Part shown: piece by piece, positions 40,551 to 50,618 of the stretch
How the letters are laid out: each line of letters starts with the position of its first letter
Numbering within the stretch: position 1 is the first letter of the stretch
DNA from: Plenodomus lindquistii
Taxonomy: Eukaryota > Ascomycota > Dothideomycetes > Pleosporales > Leptosphaeriaceae
Assembly (NCBI GenBank): GCA_025504975.1
Contig: JANUWI010000002.1
Location: 2,170,001 to 2,234,000, forward strand
Reading direction: 5' to 3'
DNA: 64,000 bases
Made by a program: the position numbers and the translations under genes
The notes under the pieces: model-generated
The model's database searches: none
Told to the model about the DNA's origin: nothing
The model's input: the letters and a program-made list of their open reading frames with translations, nothing else

Positions 40551-42626
40551 ACGTGTTCCACCACCGAGCTGCGAACACCACCGAGCTGCGCACCCCACCA
40601 AAACGCGTATAACGCGTCTCAATCTATCACCTATAGCACTACTACAACATTCGATATCACCTTAAAAAGAAGGTAGATTATCTTTTACTATTACCTCTCT
40701 CTAATATAGCCTATATTAGTTAAAATATATACTAGCTTTAGCCTTTAACGTACTAGAATTAATACTTTAAACGCGTTTATAAAGTATCTACTTTTAATAT
40801 AAAATAAAGCCTTTAAATTAAAAGCTATATATATTTAAAAAGTAGATTTTTATTAAATAAATTCTAAATTTTAATTAATAAAGTTTTCTATTATAAATTA
40901 TAAATATATAGTAAATAGTAAATATATTACTAGCTATTAATAGCTAAAATTCTTTTTTATAGCTAGTAAATAAAAACTAGGTATTATATTTAATTAAAAG
41001 CTAGTTTAAAATTTAAATAAAGTAGAATAAAAAATTCTATAGCTACTATATTTACTATAAAAATTCTTTTAGAATTAATATATAGTTTAAACTAGTTTAG
41101 AATATATAGATTATATATAGAATATTTAAATAGAATATTAAGAACTTTAATAAAACTAGCTTTATAATAGGTATTATTTTACTAATAAAAGTTTTTATAA
41201 ACTTTAGTACTATTAGTTAAACTACTATTATATAGCTTAGTAATTATATATAAATTATAATAATTAAATATATATTTACTATATAATTAGTAATAAATTT
41301 TATAGTAAAAAATATATAACTATAAACTTAAAATTAATACTAGTAATAAAAGTATTAATAAAGTAGATAGTATATTTCTAGAAAAAAAGTATTATAAATT
41401 AAATATACTAATATATTAACTATAGTAGTTAATATAGCTAGTTATAAAGTACTTTAAAATAAATCTATTAAAATATATAGATAAATACTACTAATATATA
41501 GTAAATATTTTATATAAAAATATAATAGAATTTAATAAAAAAGTAATAAATTAGCTTTATATATAATACTATACTAAATTACTATATTAGTAGTTAGTAA
41601 TTATATTTACTTTTTATATATTTTAGTAAAGTATATAGCTAAGTAGTATTTATAGCTAAGTAATAAACTATATAAATATATTATACTAGTATATAAACTA
41701 TTTTACTAGAATATATAATATATTTATTATTCTATCTATTATAGTTTAATAATAATGTATATTTAAACTTTATTATAAAAAAAATAGTAATTTCTTTATT
41801 TTTACTATTTATCTATTCTAAATATATTATAAACTAATATAAACCTTTAGTTTAATATAATAAAGCCTATATAATACTTAAGCACTCTTTAAAAAGTAGT
41901 AATTTAAACTATAAAATAATATCTATTATATAAAATTTAGTTTATTTAAAAAAAGGTTTTTATATAGTAAATATTTAATTTTAACTAATATAGATTTATA
42001 TTTTAAATTGTTTATATATTATATATAGCTTATACTTTTTTTTAAAAATATAGCAAAAAGCTAGATTTCTTTTTACTTAGTAAAAACTAGGTACTATACT
42101 TTATCTAGCGTTAGTTAAAGCTCTATATAAAAAAAATAGAAAGTTATATTTATAGCGCGTTTAAAATAGAAGTTCTATTAAAATTAAATTATAGTTTAAA
42201 TTTATATAAACTATTTATATTTAATATATTATATTAAACTATTTATATTTTATATATTATATTAAACTATAATACATATTATATATAACTATAATTAATA
42301 TTACTTTAATAAAATAAGTATTATAATTAAAGTATTTATTATTTTTAAAATAGTAATAAACTTTTAAATAATAAATTTAAAAACTATTATATAATTAAAT
42401 TACTAGAACTAAGTTATAGTAATTAAGTACTATAATATATTTAAATACTATTTTTTAGTATTTATTATACTATTTAGTAAACTTTAATAAACTAGCTAAT
42501 ATTTAAAGCTTTTATATAACTAGACTATTACTATTAGTAATAGTTAATAGACTATAAATAAACTTATTCTTAAATAAATAAAGTATTTAGACTAATATAT
42601 AAAAATATGTATTATTAGTATATATA
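40551..42626 (+). mobile_element. Second pogo-like element: un-RIPed left tip, RIPed body
   Basis: After a TA at 40,549-40,550 the sequence acgtgttccaccaccgagct begins a terminus built like that of the intact pogo element: acgtRttccacc, then a duplicated internal motif (ccaccgagctgcg twice), but with a different core. The first 125 bp keep CA and TG. From about 40,675 the DNA becomes fully RIPed, and a helix-turn-helix-like remnant (LALAFNV) can be read near 40,733-40,755. The right terminus was not found, so the end given is only where the solo LTR starts. Confidence 0.5.
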
Positions 42627-42758
42627 TAATAGCTTAAAAATATAAAGTACTAAAAAGTATTTAAATTAGTCTAAAGGTATATAGAAATACGCGTAGATTA
42701 AAAAGCTAAATGCATTATATTTTTATAAATCTAGTATAAAAGAATAAAAAAATTATAC

Positions 42759-42953
42759 TGTGGTGGAAATACATGGTGTAGGGGCCCGAGCAGCTCTCAG
42801 AGGGGTCACGTGGGTGGGGCAGAACCGATAAATAGCCATCTGAAGTCCTATCGGAGACAGTAGAGACCTTCTTCTTAGTTATCTCACAACCCACCTTTCA
42901 CCGATTTGGTATCGAGCCTCCTGTGCCAGAGTGAAGCATGGTCTTCCTCTACA
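42759..42953 (+). repeat. 5' LTR of element D
   Basis: 195 bp from tgtggtgg to ctctaca (TG...CA ends), identical to 52,201-52,395. It contains a CACGTG box at 42,807-42,812 and a TATA-like gataaatag at 42,827-42,835, plausible promoter parts for the genomic RNA. The string tggtatcgagcc at 42,907-42,918, inside the LTR, looks like a tRNA-type primer site, but that is unusual in position. Confidence 0.97.
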
Positions 42954-43528
42954 AAAGCGACCGAAGAGCGATCGAAACCATCAGCTTTCACCCTTAGGAC
43001 GGCTGCGAGCACCTATCGCGTGCCCAAGTTGTTACTCTTGCGATTCGGAAATCCAGAGAGTAGCAGAAGATTCAGCGAGCTGAGTTCGGCAACCAGCAAC
43101 ACAACAAGCGGTGAGCGAAGGGATGTCGGTACACCCCTGAAGCTTTCACATTCTAGGAAATCAATAGAGGCACGAGTCCTCTTCGGCGAAGCTATCATAG
43201 TTGTGCGGGCACAGGCCCCAGCTAGCAACAACAAGATTATTCCGAACGCGGCTCGGCGGTAAGCGAAATGAAATCGAGCCGCGAAACCCAAAGGGCGGTC
43301 AGGATGGGGCGGCGATCAGAGGCTAAGGCTAGAAGGATAATCGCGACACAGCCTAAAAGACCAGCACAAACATGTTGTGTGAAGACTCATCGAAGGGAGT
43401 ATAACTTATTCCTTATCTTTCTAGTACTACTTATATCCCGACTCATCCTCGAAGCTGTGAGAGACACACTTCTCATCTCTTTGCAAGCGATAGTACTCTG
43501 CCTACTCTTTCAACGCTTTGTTCTCACG
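42954..43528 (+). other. Leader of element D (untranslated region, primer site expected)
   Basis: 575 bp between the 5' LTR and the likely Gag start. The bases after the LTR (aaagcgaccgaagagcgatc) show no convincing complement to a common tRNA 3' end, so priming is unresolved. In the last 261 bases the Gag frame stays open upstream of ATG 43,529. It would encode a basic stretch and then a strongly hydrophobic one (for example NLFLIFLVLLISRLIL). This is odd for Gag, and I treat it as noncoding. Confidence 0.5.
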
Positions 43529-46504
43529 ATGGCCGATCAGAAACCAATTCTTGAGACCGACACTAAATCGGTGGCCGTCTCCCCAGGTCTAGGATCTATT
43601 CAGAGATCTAACACGCCGATGACAGACACTGGAGACTCTAGAGTCACCACTTTCGAACAGTTCCCGACACTTCCAGGGTCAAAGGGACCGACTGGCGATC
43701 GCCTGAAGCCGAGGGAGCCAAAGAAACAGGACCTGTCAAGCAGTGAAGATGAGCTATACCGACCCCTCCCGAAGAAGCCTCAGCCGCGCCCTGCCGAACA
43801 CCTGTCGGATCCAGTGGCAGAAATGATGGCCAAGGCAATTCAAATGCTCTCACAAGGGCAGTCGAAGCTTACTCAGGCCCCTTTCCCCTCCGAATACCTT
43901 CCGAGCTTTGATGGTTCTGATATCACAGTATTCCTTGAGAGATACGAAGAAGTTGCGCTTCATTATGGCTTCTCAGAATCTGAGAAGGTCCGAAGGGTTA
44001 TCACCTACTGCAAAGAGCGCCAGAAGCAGATTATTCGCTATTCGATAGAGTATCAGGACGCGCTGGAGGACTGCAACTGGACATCGCTACAGATAGCCCT
44101 CCGCAAGCGGTTCAGGAGCAACGACACGGCCCAACAGGAAGAAAGTGCGGCTCACCTAGAGCAGTGGCTGCGCGATTGTCAGTCGAGGCCTGATCTGAAC
44201 ATTAAGGAGTACCTTGAAGAGTTCCAAATCAAAATCGAGAGGTGCATTGCATCAGAAGAAATTGAAAGGAACAAGAAGGGATACTACCTTGTTAAAGGGC
44301 TGCCTATTCACCAAGCTACAAAGGTCCTTCAGAAGTTCAATCTCTCTACGAAGCGCCCTCGGGACTTCAGCTTTGAAAAGATTAGCAGTTATCTATCGGC
44401 CCGAATCGAGATCGAGGAGGAAGCAAAGAGGTTGAACCCCACTGAAGCAACGAAGAAATTCAGTCCCGATCACCAGTTCAACACTCAGAAGGTAGTTGAA
44501 ATTAAGCTGCCCTCATTCAGCCAGCCTACCCTGCAATACCCGAAGGACACTCAGGCGCCGAAGACTCACCGAATAGCTCAGTCCCCTCCAGGAGTACCAG
44601 CCAGCCAAAGCGAAGTCGACATGCTCTCGGACAAGCTCTTCCAGTTACAACTCAGCAAAGCCGATCTTATCTCGGTCCAATGGACACCAAGAGAATCTGA
44701 GCTCCTCGCAAACCATTCGATTGCCACCCACGTCAAAGAAACAGCTGGCGAGCGTCTTGCGAAGGCACAAGCTCAGGACAAGCCACCGCAGAACCATTTC
44801 CAGCAACCGAACTTATTTCAGAGGCCTTCGGGCCAGCAAACCCAGGGTACCTCTCAGAACCAGCCTCCACGATTACCTTTCACGTGCTTTGTCTGCAACA
44901 AGCAGGGACACGGCAAGGCCGAGTGCCCATCGATCAATCAACTAACTGAGAAGGGTTGGTGTCACTGGAATGAGAACCGAATGCTCTTCTGGGGCACTCC
45001 CAATAACCCGCAAGGCCGAGTGACTGGCCTAGGTAACCAGGGGTGGCTTGAGACTATTATAGCCCATATCAAGCGAACGTGGATCAAGCAGGATCTCAGC
45101 CCATTCGCAGTCAAAGCACCCTGGCTTGAAGACTCATCGCCTCCAGTTGCTATTCAGAATAACTCTGTAGTTGCAAATCTGAACCCCGATACAGACTCAG
45201 GATCCATTTCAGCAGAAGATTACCAGGCATTCTGGGACGCTTCCCATTCGGCGATCGCAGAAGATAATGATCTCTATGCAATCCAAGCAGCCCAGATTGA
45301 ACACAAGTCAATCACCCGAAAGACTGTCGATCGACGCGCACTCGGGGATCCAAAAGTACAGAAGCCAAAGCCAGACTCAAGCTCTACAGTACCGAAGGCC
45401 ATTCTCAGAAGGGCTGAAAAAGACCAGCCTATTCAACCAAGAGGCCGCCGAGACCTTGTCGCAGAAGGAAACAAGCCACAAGAAGCTGAGCAAGTCTGGC
45501 CTATGGATGAGGAGATGATTGATAATGCGCTGGAAAAGACCTTTGCAAAGAAAGCACCAGTCCCGAGGAAGATTCGGTTTGCAGAAGGGATCCCACCAAC
45601 TACTAACGAAGTCATTGCGTCAATCCTCTCCGCTACTGTATCGATGCCAGTAGGCACGCTTATTGGAAACATGCCAGAAGTACGCAAGAAGCTCTTTCGG
45701 AACACCTACAGCAAGGAAGAGCTGGACAAAGAGTACTTTCTGCAGGCGAATGCCACTCGCACCGCTGAGGAGGACTCAGAGGATGAGGAGGACCACCGAC
45801 CAATCCTCGGATCAGTTTCTGTTGTGAATGCAGCTGCCATCCCCGATTACGTCCTCGTCGAAGCCAGTTCGAGCGGCTCAGTGTCCCAGTGTTACAGCAT
45901 GACTGCCACCGATTGGGAGGATCCAGAGATCAATCGGGTGCAGGCCAGTATTGAAAGCAGTGAGGAAGACCGACAAGAGCTCGAACTAGTAACTGCAAGG
46001 CGGCGGTACTACGATAAGCAAGCGGGTGTAGAGCACATTCGGAGGGACTGCCCAAAGGTGCCTGTGACTATTGGGGGCAAGCATTTCCTTAGTCTTCTTG
46101 ACACAGGAGCTGAGCTGAACACTGTTCGGCGTGAGACTGCAGACGAAGCCCAACTCCCTATCTCGACACTCCCTCGGGAGATGAAGAACGCGAAAATGGT
46201 CTCCGCAAATGGTTCGACAGGTGGTTTCAGCGGGATTGTTTGGGGAGCATCAGTGGAGATAGGATCAATTGTTGTGCGGACGAACTTCTTTGTGATTGAC
46301 CACTGCACAAATGCGATTATCCTAGGAAACCCATTCCTTGCAGACGCCCGAGCAAACATCGAATACTCCGCCCATGGGCTTACCTACTGCCGAATCTTCA
46401 GCGAGGATGGAGAAGGGAGCACCCGGTTTGTGTGCACGAAAGGCAATCAGGTGAATGCCAGAGGGATCGCAGTTCAATCGGTGGGAAAAGGCAGGGGGAT
46501 GTAG
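43529..46504 (+). CDS. Gag-protease polyprotein of element D
   Basis: 991 residues from ATG 43,529; the frame is also open from ATG 43,268, adding 87 residues with a hydrophobic segment. I prefer the later start because its sequence (MADQKPIL) begins a typical hydrophilic Gag. The capsid-like region spans about residues 120-290 (SFDGSDITVFLERYEEVALH, later EYLEEF). A CCHC zinc knuckle begins at C453 (CFVCNKQGHGKAEC), for RNA binding. The aspartic protease motif is LLDTGAEL with D858 near the C-terminus. The stop at 46,502-46,504 lies inside a predicted stem just after a slippery heptamer, so most product is Gag-PR and a fraction should continue into pol. No inactivating mutation is visible. 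Confidence 0.9.
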   Translation: MADQKPILETDTKSVAVSPGLGSIQRSNTPMTDTGDSRVTTFEQFPTLPGSKGPTGDRLKPREPKKQDLSSSEDELYRPLPKKPQPRPAEHLSDPVAEMMAKAIQMLSQGQSKLTQAPFPSEYLPSFDGSDITVFLERYEEVALHYGFSESEKVRRVITYCKERQKQIIRYSIEYQDALEDCNWTSLQIALRKRFRSNDTAQQEESAAHLEQWLRDCQSRPDLNIKEYLEEFQIKIERCIASEEIERNKKGYYLVKGLPIHQATKVLQKFNLSTKRPRDFSFEKISSYLSARIEIEEEAKRLNPTEATKKFSPDHQFNTQKVVEIKLPSFSQPTLQYPKDTQAPKTHRIAQSPPGVPASQSEVDMLSDKLFQLQLSKADLISVQWTPRESELLANHSIATHVKETAGERLAKAQAQDKPPQNHFQQPNLFQRPSGQQTQGTSQNQPPRLPFTCFVCNKQGHGKAECPSINQLTEKGWCHWNENRMLFWGTPNNPQGRVTGLGNQGWLETIIAHIKRTWIKQDLSPFAVKAPWLEDSSPPVAIQNNSVVANLNPDTDSGSISAEDYQAFWDASHSAIAEDNDLYAIQAAQIEHKSITRKTVDRRALGDPKVQKPKPDSSSTVPKAILRRAEKDQPIQPRGRRDLVAEGNKPQEAEQVWPMDEEMIDNALEKTFAKKAPVPRKIRFAEGIPPTTNEVIASILSATVSMPVGTLIGNMPEVRKKLFRNTYSKEELDKEYFLQANATRTAEEDSEDEEDHRPILGSVSVVNAAAIPDYVLVEASSSGSVSQCYSMTATDWEDPEINRVQASIESSEEDRQELELVTARRRYYDKQAGVEHIRRDCPKVPVTIGGKHFLSLLDTGAELNTVRRETADEAQLPISTLPREMKNAKMVSANGSTGGFSGIVWGASVEIGSIVVRTNFFVIDHCTNAIILGNPFLADARANIEYSAHGLTYCRIFSEDGEGSTRFVCTKGNQVNARGIAVQSVGKGRGM

Positions 46505-49500
46505 AAGCCAGCGATACATCCCCGCAACAGAATCGAAGACTGGATCCTTCGGTGAGCTCAGCTCGGCTTCAAATGAACTCAACCATGAAGCCAGTCGCCG
46601 AATGGGTTGCGAAGAGAGAGATCCGACCTACAATCCCTAGTAAGGAAGACTTCTTTACCTGGAAGGGTGTAGGATCTCTAGGCGAGGACCAGTCAGGCAA
46701 CATAGTCTTCCAAGATGATGAGGGACTCTTTATTGTGGCACACAAGGATATTACGAGAGGGATTCGGCGAGCAGTCCTCGCGAACCTAGTTCAAGAACTG
46801 GGAGATAGCTATTCGGTTACCTCAGCGACAGACTTCTGGACCGACTTCCTAGGAGAAAAAGAGCGAATTTCAGGACCAACGATTGGAGTTCGGATGCGCT
46901 TTCAGGCCAACTCTTTCTGTCTAGAACTCAACACGCTTCATAAGCGAAAGGGAGTCAAAGTGGAGCCAGTAGATGACTCTGGCCAGGAACCCCGAAACAT
47001 CTCTGGGCGATCAGACTGGAAGAAAAGAGCCCAGGAGAAGCAAGTTCCGAATGCTGACTGGGAGCAAGCCCCCTTCCGCAACTACTTCGAACCCCGATAT
47101 GCAAATTTCCCGCGAAATCAGAGACTCACCCCCGAGCGCATCTCGGAGATGAAGATCTCCCTAGACCTTCTGAAAAGAGAGCGAGAGATGCTCCTGGAGA
47201 TGCTCTGTCGGAGAGAAGCCGCCCTAGCATGGGATTTCAAGGAATCAGGGCGAGTGAGCCACGAAGTGATGCCGCCAGTCACGATTGATACAGTGCCCCA
47301 CAAGGCCTGGCAAGTGCCCCAATTTCCAGTCCCGAGGAAGCTTCGGGACACCGTTATCAAGATGATCCAAACCCGCATTGACCGAGGGACTCTCGAGCTG
47401 TGCAAGAGCCAGTACAGGAACCCCTACTTCCTTGTAGCAAAGAAAGATCGGGACTATCGGCTTATCAACAACGCCCAGAAGATGAACAAGGTTACTATTC
47501 GGGACGCAAATGCACCGCCCAATCCTGACGAACTAGCCGAAGAGTTTGCGGGATGCTGGATCATGTCACTTGCCGATTTCTTCTCAGGGTATGATCAGGT
47601 AGAGCTCGATGTTCGATCGCGGGACATTACCGCATTCTTTACCCCTCTAGGACTGGTCAGACAGTGCACTCTACCTATGGGCGCAACCAATTCGGTTGCA
47701 GAGTTTGTTCGTTGCATGACGAAGATCTGTCGGGAGCATATTCCTAAGATTTGTATGCCATACCTTGATGATGTGTGTATCAAAGGCCCAAAAACCGACT
47801 ACCAGGAAGAGATGATCGAAGAGGGCATCCGAAGGTATGTCGCTGAGCATATCATGAACCTTGACAAGGTTTTGGCAGACGTTGAGCGTGCTGGCGCAAC
47901 GGTTTCGGGGTACAAGTCTGACTTTTGCTACTCCTCTATGCTTATTGTGGGCTACAAGATTGACAAGCATGGCCGACATCCCAGCGAACAAAAGGTGATT
48001 AAGATAGCTGCCTGGCCAGAATGCTGCAACCCGAAGGAGGTGCGGAGTTTCTTAGGAGTCTGCGTGTATTACCGAGTGTGGATCATGGACTTTGCCATCA
48101 TAGCAGACCCCCTCTTCAACCTACTGCGAAAGAGTGCCGAATGGACTTGGACGACTATCCATCGGAAGGCAATGGATCAACTGAAGGAGGCCCTGGTATC
48201 ACCACCCGCACTGGTTTCGATTGACTATTCCGAACCCCTCCGAGCGATAATCCTGGCCTGTGATGGATCGAAGAAGGGCTGGGGGGCAAACCTCATGCAG
48301 GTGGCCCTGAATGGAAAAAGATGTGCAATCCGATTTGAGAGCGGAGTATGGTCAAAAGCAGAGCGAAACTGGGATGCTGGGAAGCACGAATGCAAATCGC
48401 TACTCCTGGCAATTAAGAAGTTCCGGCCCTATCTATATGGCGTGCATTTCACGGTCGAAACAGATGCGAAAACCCTTGTGGCCCAGCTTCAGAGAAGCGC
48501 TACTGATCTGCCTGGCTCGCTTATGACTCGGTGGCTGGCTTACTTGAATATGTGGGACTTTGAGATTGTTCATGTACCTGGCAAGAAAAATGTAGTAGCC
48601 GATGCCCTTTCAAGACTGCCAGAAAAGGATGGCTGGGAGCCGCCTGATGAGCCCGAAGAGGATGTGGAGGACTTTATTAACGTTGCCCTTAACGCTCTAA
48701 GCCTGGACATCCCGATTGACGATCAGGTTCAGTACTCCCCTACGATAGCGGACATCTCATTCAGTGACAGCCCGCTCACCGAAGACTACTCGGAGGAGTC
48801 ACAAACCATGGCCAAGTGGATTCTCTATCGGAAGCGCCCTGAAGGACTTGATCGAAGCGAGTTCACCAGATTTAAGAAGAAGGCCCTGCAGTATGACGTT
48901 CGGGAGCAGCACCTCTTCATTCGGCCTTCTGGAAACCGCCCCCTCCGAAGGGTTGTCGACAAGCACGAACTAAGACAACAAATTATCACAGCTCTTCATG
49001 AGGAATCTGGCCATCGGGGCAAAGAAGGAACCTGGCGAAAGGTATGGTCAAGATACCACTGGAAAGGACTCTATCAGGATGTGCAGCAGCATGTCAAGAC
49101 CTGTGCAGCTTGCCAAAAGCACAGCGATCAATCATCGAAGGGAGTCTTTCATCCTACTGAACCACCATCAACGCCATGGGTATGGGTTACAATCGACGTT
49201 GTGTACATGCCAGGAGGAAGGAATGGGAAGTCTTTTATGGCGGTGGCACGCGATTATGTGTCGCAGTACCCAGAGGCAGAAGCCTTGAAGTACAACGATT
49301 CCAAGTCGGTTGCCAAGTTCATTGAAAACACCATTTTCTGCCGATGGGGAGTCGCCCTTCGAATGTCCTGCGATGGGGGGCCAGAGAACCGAGGCCTTGT
49401 CGAAGACCTCCAGCGACAATTCGGTGTCAACAGGGTAGTCTCGAGCGCTTTTCACCCCCAGGGACAGGGACTGATTGAGAGAGGCCACAAAGTCCTGGTA

Positions 49501-50235
49501 GCAGCCTTGAAGAAGATGAAGGGAAACTGGGTCGACAACCTCTCGCTTGTCCTGTGGGCCGATAGAGTAACAGTCAAACGATCAACTGGCGAAACTCCTG
49601 CTTTCCTTATCTCAGGGTATGAGCATGTGCTGCCGATCGAGCTATCAGTGCCCACCTGGCAAACTCTTCCTTGGAATGAAGTTACCGACACACCTTCGCT
49701 GCTAGCCATGAGGGCGCAACAGTTTCAGAAGCGGGATGCAGCCCTGAAGGAGGCGATTGACCGAACAGTCCGATTGAGGTTTGAGAACAAGGAATACTTT
49801 GAGGACACGAAGAACATTCGACAGGAGAGATTGGCAGTCGGCGATCTAGTCCTTTTGCGAGACTCCCAGAATGATTTCGATCTATCCCGGTTATCTAAGT
49901 TCAAGCCTAAGTGGAAGGGACCTTACCGAATTGCGCTCGTGGGAAACAAAGGATGGTACAAGCTGAATGACCTTGATGGGACTCCCTTTCGGAGCCATAC
50001 ACCTGAGGAAAGGTTAAAGAAGTTCTACCCCAGGTCCGAACAAGATTTGCTAGAGGCCGACACTCAATGGACTGCTGAGGAGGAAGGACTTACAGAAACT
50101 GTAGATCAAAATCGCCAGCTGCGATCTCAAGTCGCCCTAAAGCAGCCTACAGTACAAGTTGTGATCCCACCCAGGCCGAACTTCAATCGCGAAGAGTACG
50201 AACGCTTCTCAGACAGCCAGTCGGACAGCTCTTGA
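46432..50235 (+). CDS. Reverse transcriptase-RNase H-integrase (pol) of element D
   Basis: Frame of 1,267 codons from the first in-frame ATG, overlapping the Gag-PR end by 73 bases in -1 register; real translation probably enters by frameshift at about 46,489. Residues numbered from that ATG: RT at about 290-560 with LADFFSGYDQVELD, LPMGATNS and the active site YLDD at 444-447. RNase H runs from about 600 with D611 (CDGSKKG) and E and D further on. The integrase zinc-binding HHCC is at about 850-895 (HEESGHRG... CAACQKH). The integrase catalytic triad is D922, D981 and E1016, with 34 residues between the last two. A GPY-like module follows (KWKGPYRIALV), then a charged tail without chromodomain. 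All key residues are present. Confidence 0.93.
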   Translation: MHERQSGECQRDRSSIGGKRQGDVEASDTSPQQNRRLDPSVSSARLQMNSTMKPVAEWVAKREIRPTIPSKEDFFTWKGVGSLGEDQSGNIVFQDDEGLFIVAHKDITRGIRRAVLANLVQELGDSYSVTSATDFWTDFLGEKERISGPTIGVRMRFQANSFCLELNTLHKRKGVKVEPVDDSGQEPRNISGRSDWKKRAQEKQVPNADWEQAPFRNYFEPRYANFPRNQRLTPERISEMKISLDLLKREREMLLEMLCRREAALAWDFKESGRVSHEVMPPVTIDTVPHKAWQVPQFPVPRKLRDTVIKMIQTRIDRGTLELCKSQYRNPYFLVAKKDRDYRLINNAQKMNKVTIRDANAPPNPDELAEEFAGCWIMSLADFFSGYDQVELDVRSRDITAFFTPLGLVRQCTLPMGATNSVAEFVRCMTKICREHIPKICMPYLDDVCIKGPKTDYQEEMIEEGIRRYVAEHIMNLDKVLADVERAGATVSGYKSDFCYSSMLIVGYKIDKHGRHPSEQKVIKIAAWPECCNPKEVRSFLGVCVYYRVWIMDFAIIADPLFNLLRKSAEWTWTTIHRKAMDQLKEALVSPPALVSIDYSEPLRAIILACDGSKKGWGANLMQVALNGKRCAIRFESGVWSKAERNWDAGKHECKSLLLAIKKFRPYLYGVHFTVETDAKTLVAQLQRSATDLPGSLMTRWLAYLNMWDFEIVHVPGKKNVVADALSRLPEKDGWEPPDEPEEDVEDFINVALNALSLDIPIDDQVQYSPTIADISFSDSPLTEDYSEESQTMAKWILYRKRPEGLDRSEFTRFKKKALQYDVREQHLFIRPSGNRPLRRVVDKHELRQQIITALHEESGHRGKEGTWRKVWSRYHWKGLYQDVQQHVKTCAACQKHSDQSSKGVFHPTEPPSTPWVWVTIDVVYMPGGRNGKSFMAVARDYVSQYPEAEALKYNDSKSVAKFIENTIFCRWGVALRMSCDGGPENRGLVEDLQRQFGVNRVVSSAFHPQGQGLIERGHKVLVAALKKMKGNWVDNLSLVLWADRVTVKRSTGETPAFLISGYEHVLPIELSVPTWQTLPWNEVTDTPSLLAMRAQQFQKRDAALKEAIDRTVRLRFENKEYFEDTKNIRQERLAVGDLVLLRDSQNDFDLSRLSKFKPKWKGPYRIALVGNKGWYKLNDLDGTPFRSHTPEERLKKFYPRSEQDLLEADTQWTAEEEGLTETVDQNRQLRSQVALKQPTVQVVIPPRPNFNREEYERFSDSQSDSS
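46483..46523 (+). promoter_or_regulatory. Candidate -1 ribosomal frameshift signal
   Basis: In the Gag-PR frame the bases read (gt)G GGA AAA, a slippery heptamer of the X XXY YYZ type (GGGAAAA, 46,483-46,489). A 5-nt spacer follows, then a perfect 9-bp stem: ggggatgta at 46,495-46,503 pairs with tacatcccc at 46,515-46,523 around an 11-nt loop. Two more GC pairs are possible across a 2-nt bulge. The Gag stop lies at the stem's inner end. Slipping back one base joins GK of Gag-PR to RQGDVEA of pol. Each part fits known -1 frameshift design; function is inferred. Confidence 0.8.
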
Positions 50236-50618
50236 TCAAGGATGATCTGCTTTAAGTGAGGGAGGGAGGCAGCAAGCTGCAAAAAGATTTTCACACAAGC
50301 AAGAAACCTGGGATAGGAAGCGAAGAAGTGTCGGACAGGAATAGTTCATATCTACCGCTGCCGACAAGGGCTCAGAGGCCAAGAAGCAAAAACACTAGAG
50401 CCGGCTTTGTTGGAGAGCTAGCTGAACAGACTCACACCAGCCAACGAAGGCCGATCGAGGGAAAGCAAGAAAAACAAAGACTGAGCTTGTTGAAAGCTAG
50501 CCACGCAAAACCCTAAGCACAATGCCTGGGCAAAGCAACCAGAGTATCCACACCCGAAGACAGTTCACTACCAAGACCACAGAGACAACCAGGCTACCGA
50601 ACCTTTTGCGGAAGAAGC
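50236..50618 (+). other. Pol 3' flank / shared downstream region of the antisense gene
   Basis: 383 bp between the pol stop and the stop codon of the antisense gene. Only short open frames occur, none recognisable. It would serve as the 3' untranslated region for both convergent transcripts. Confidence 0.5.
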
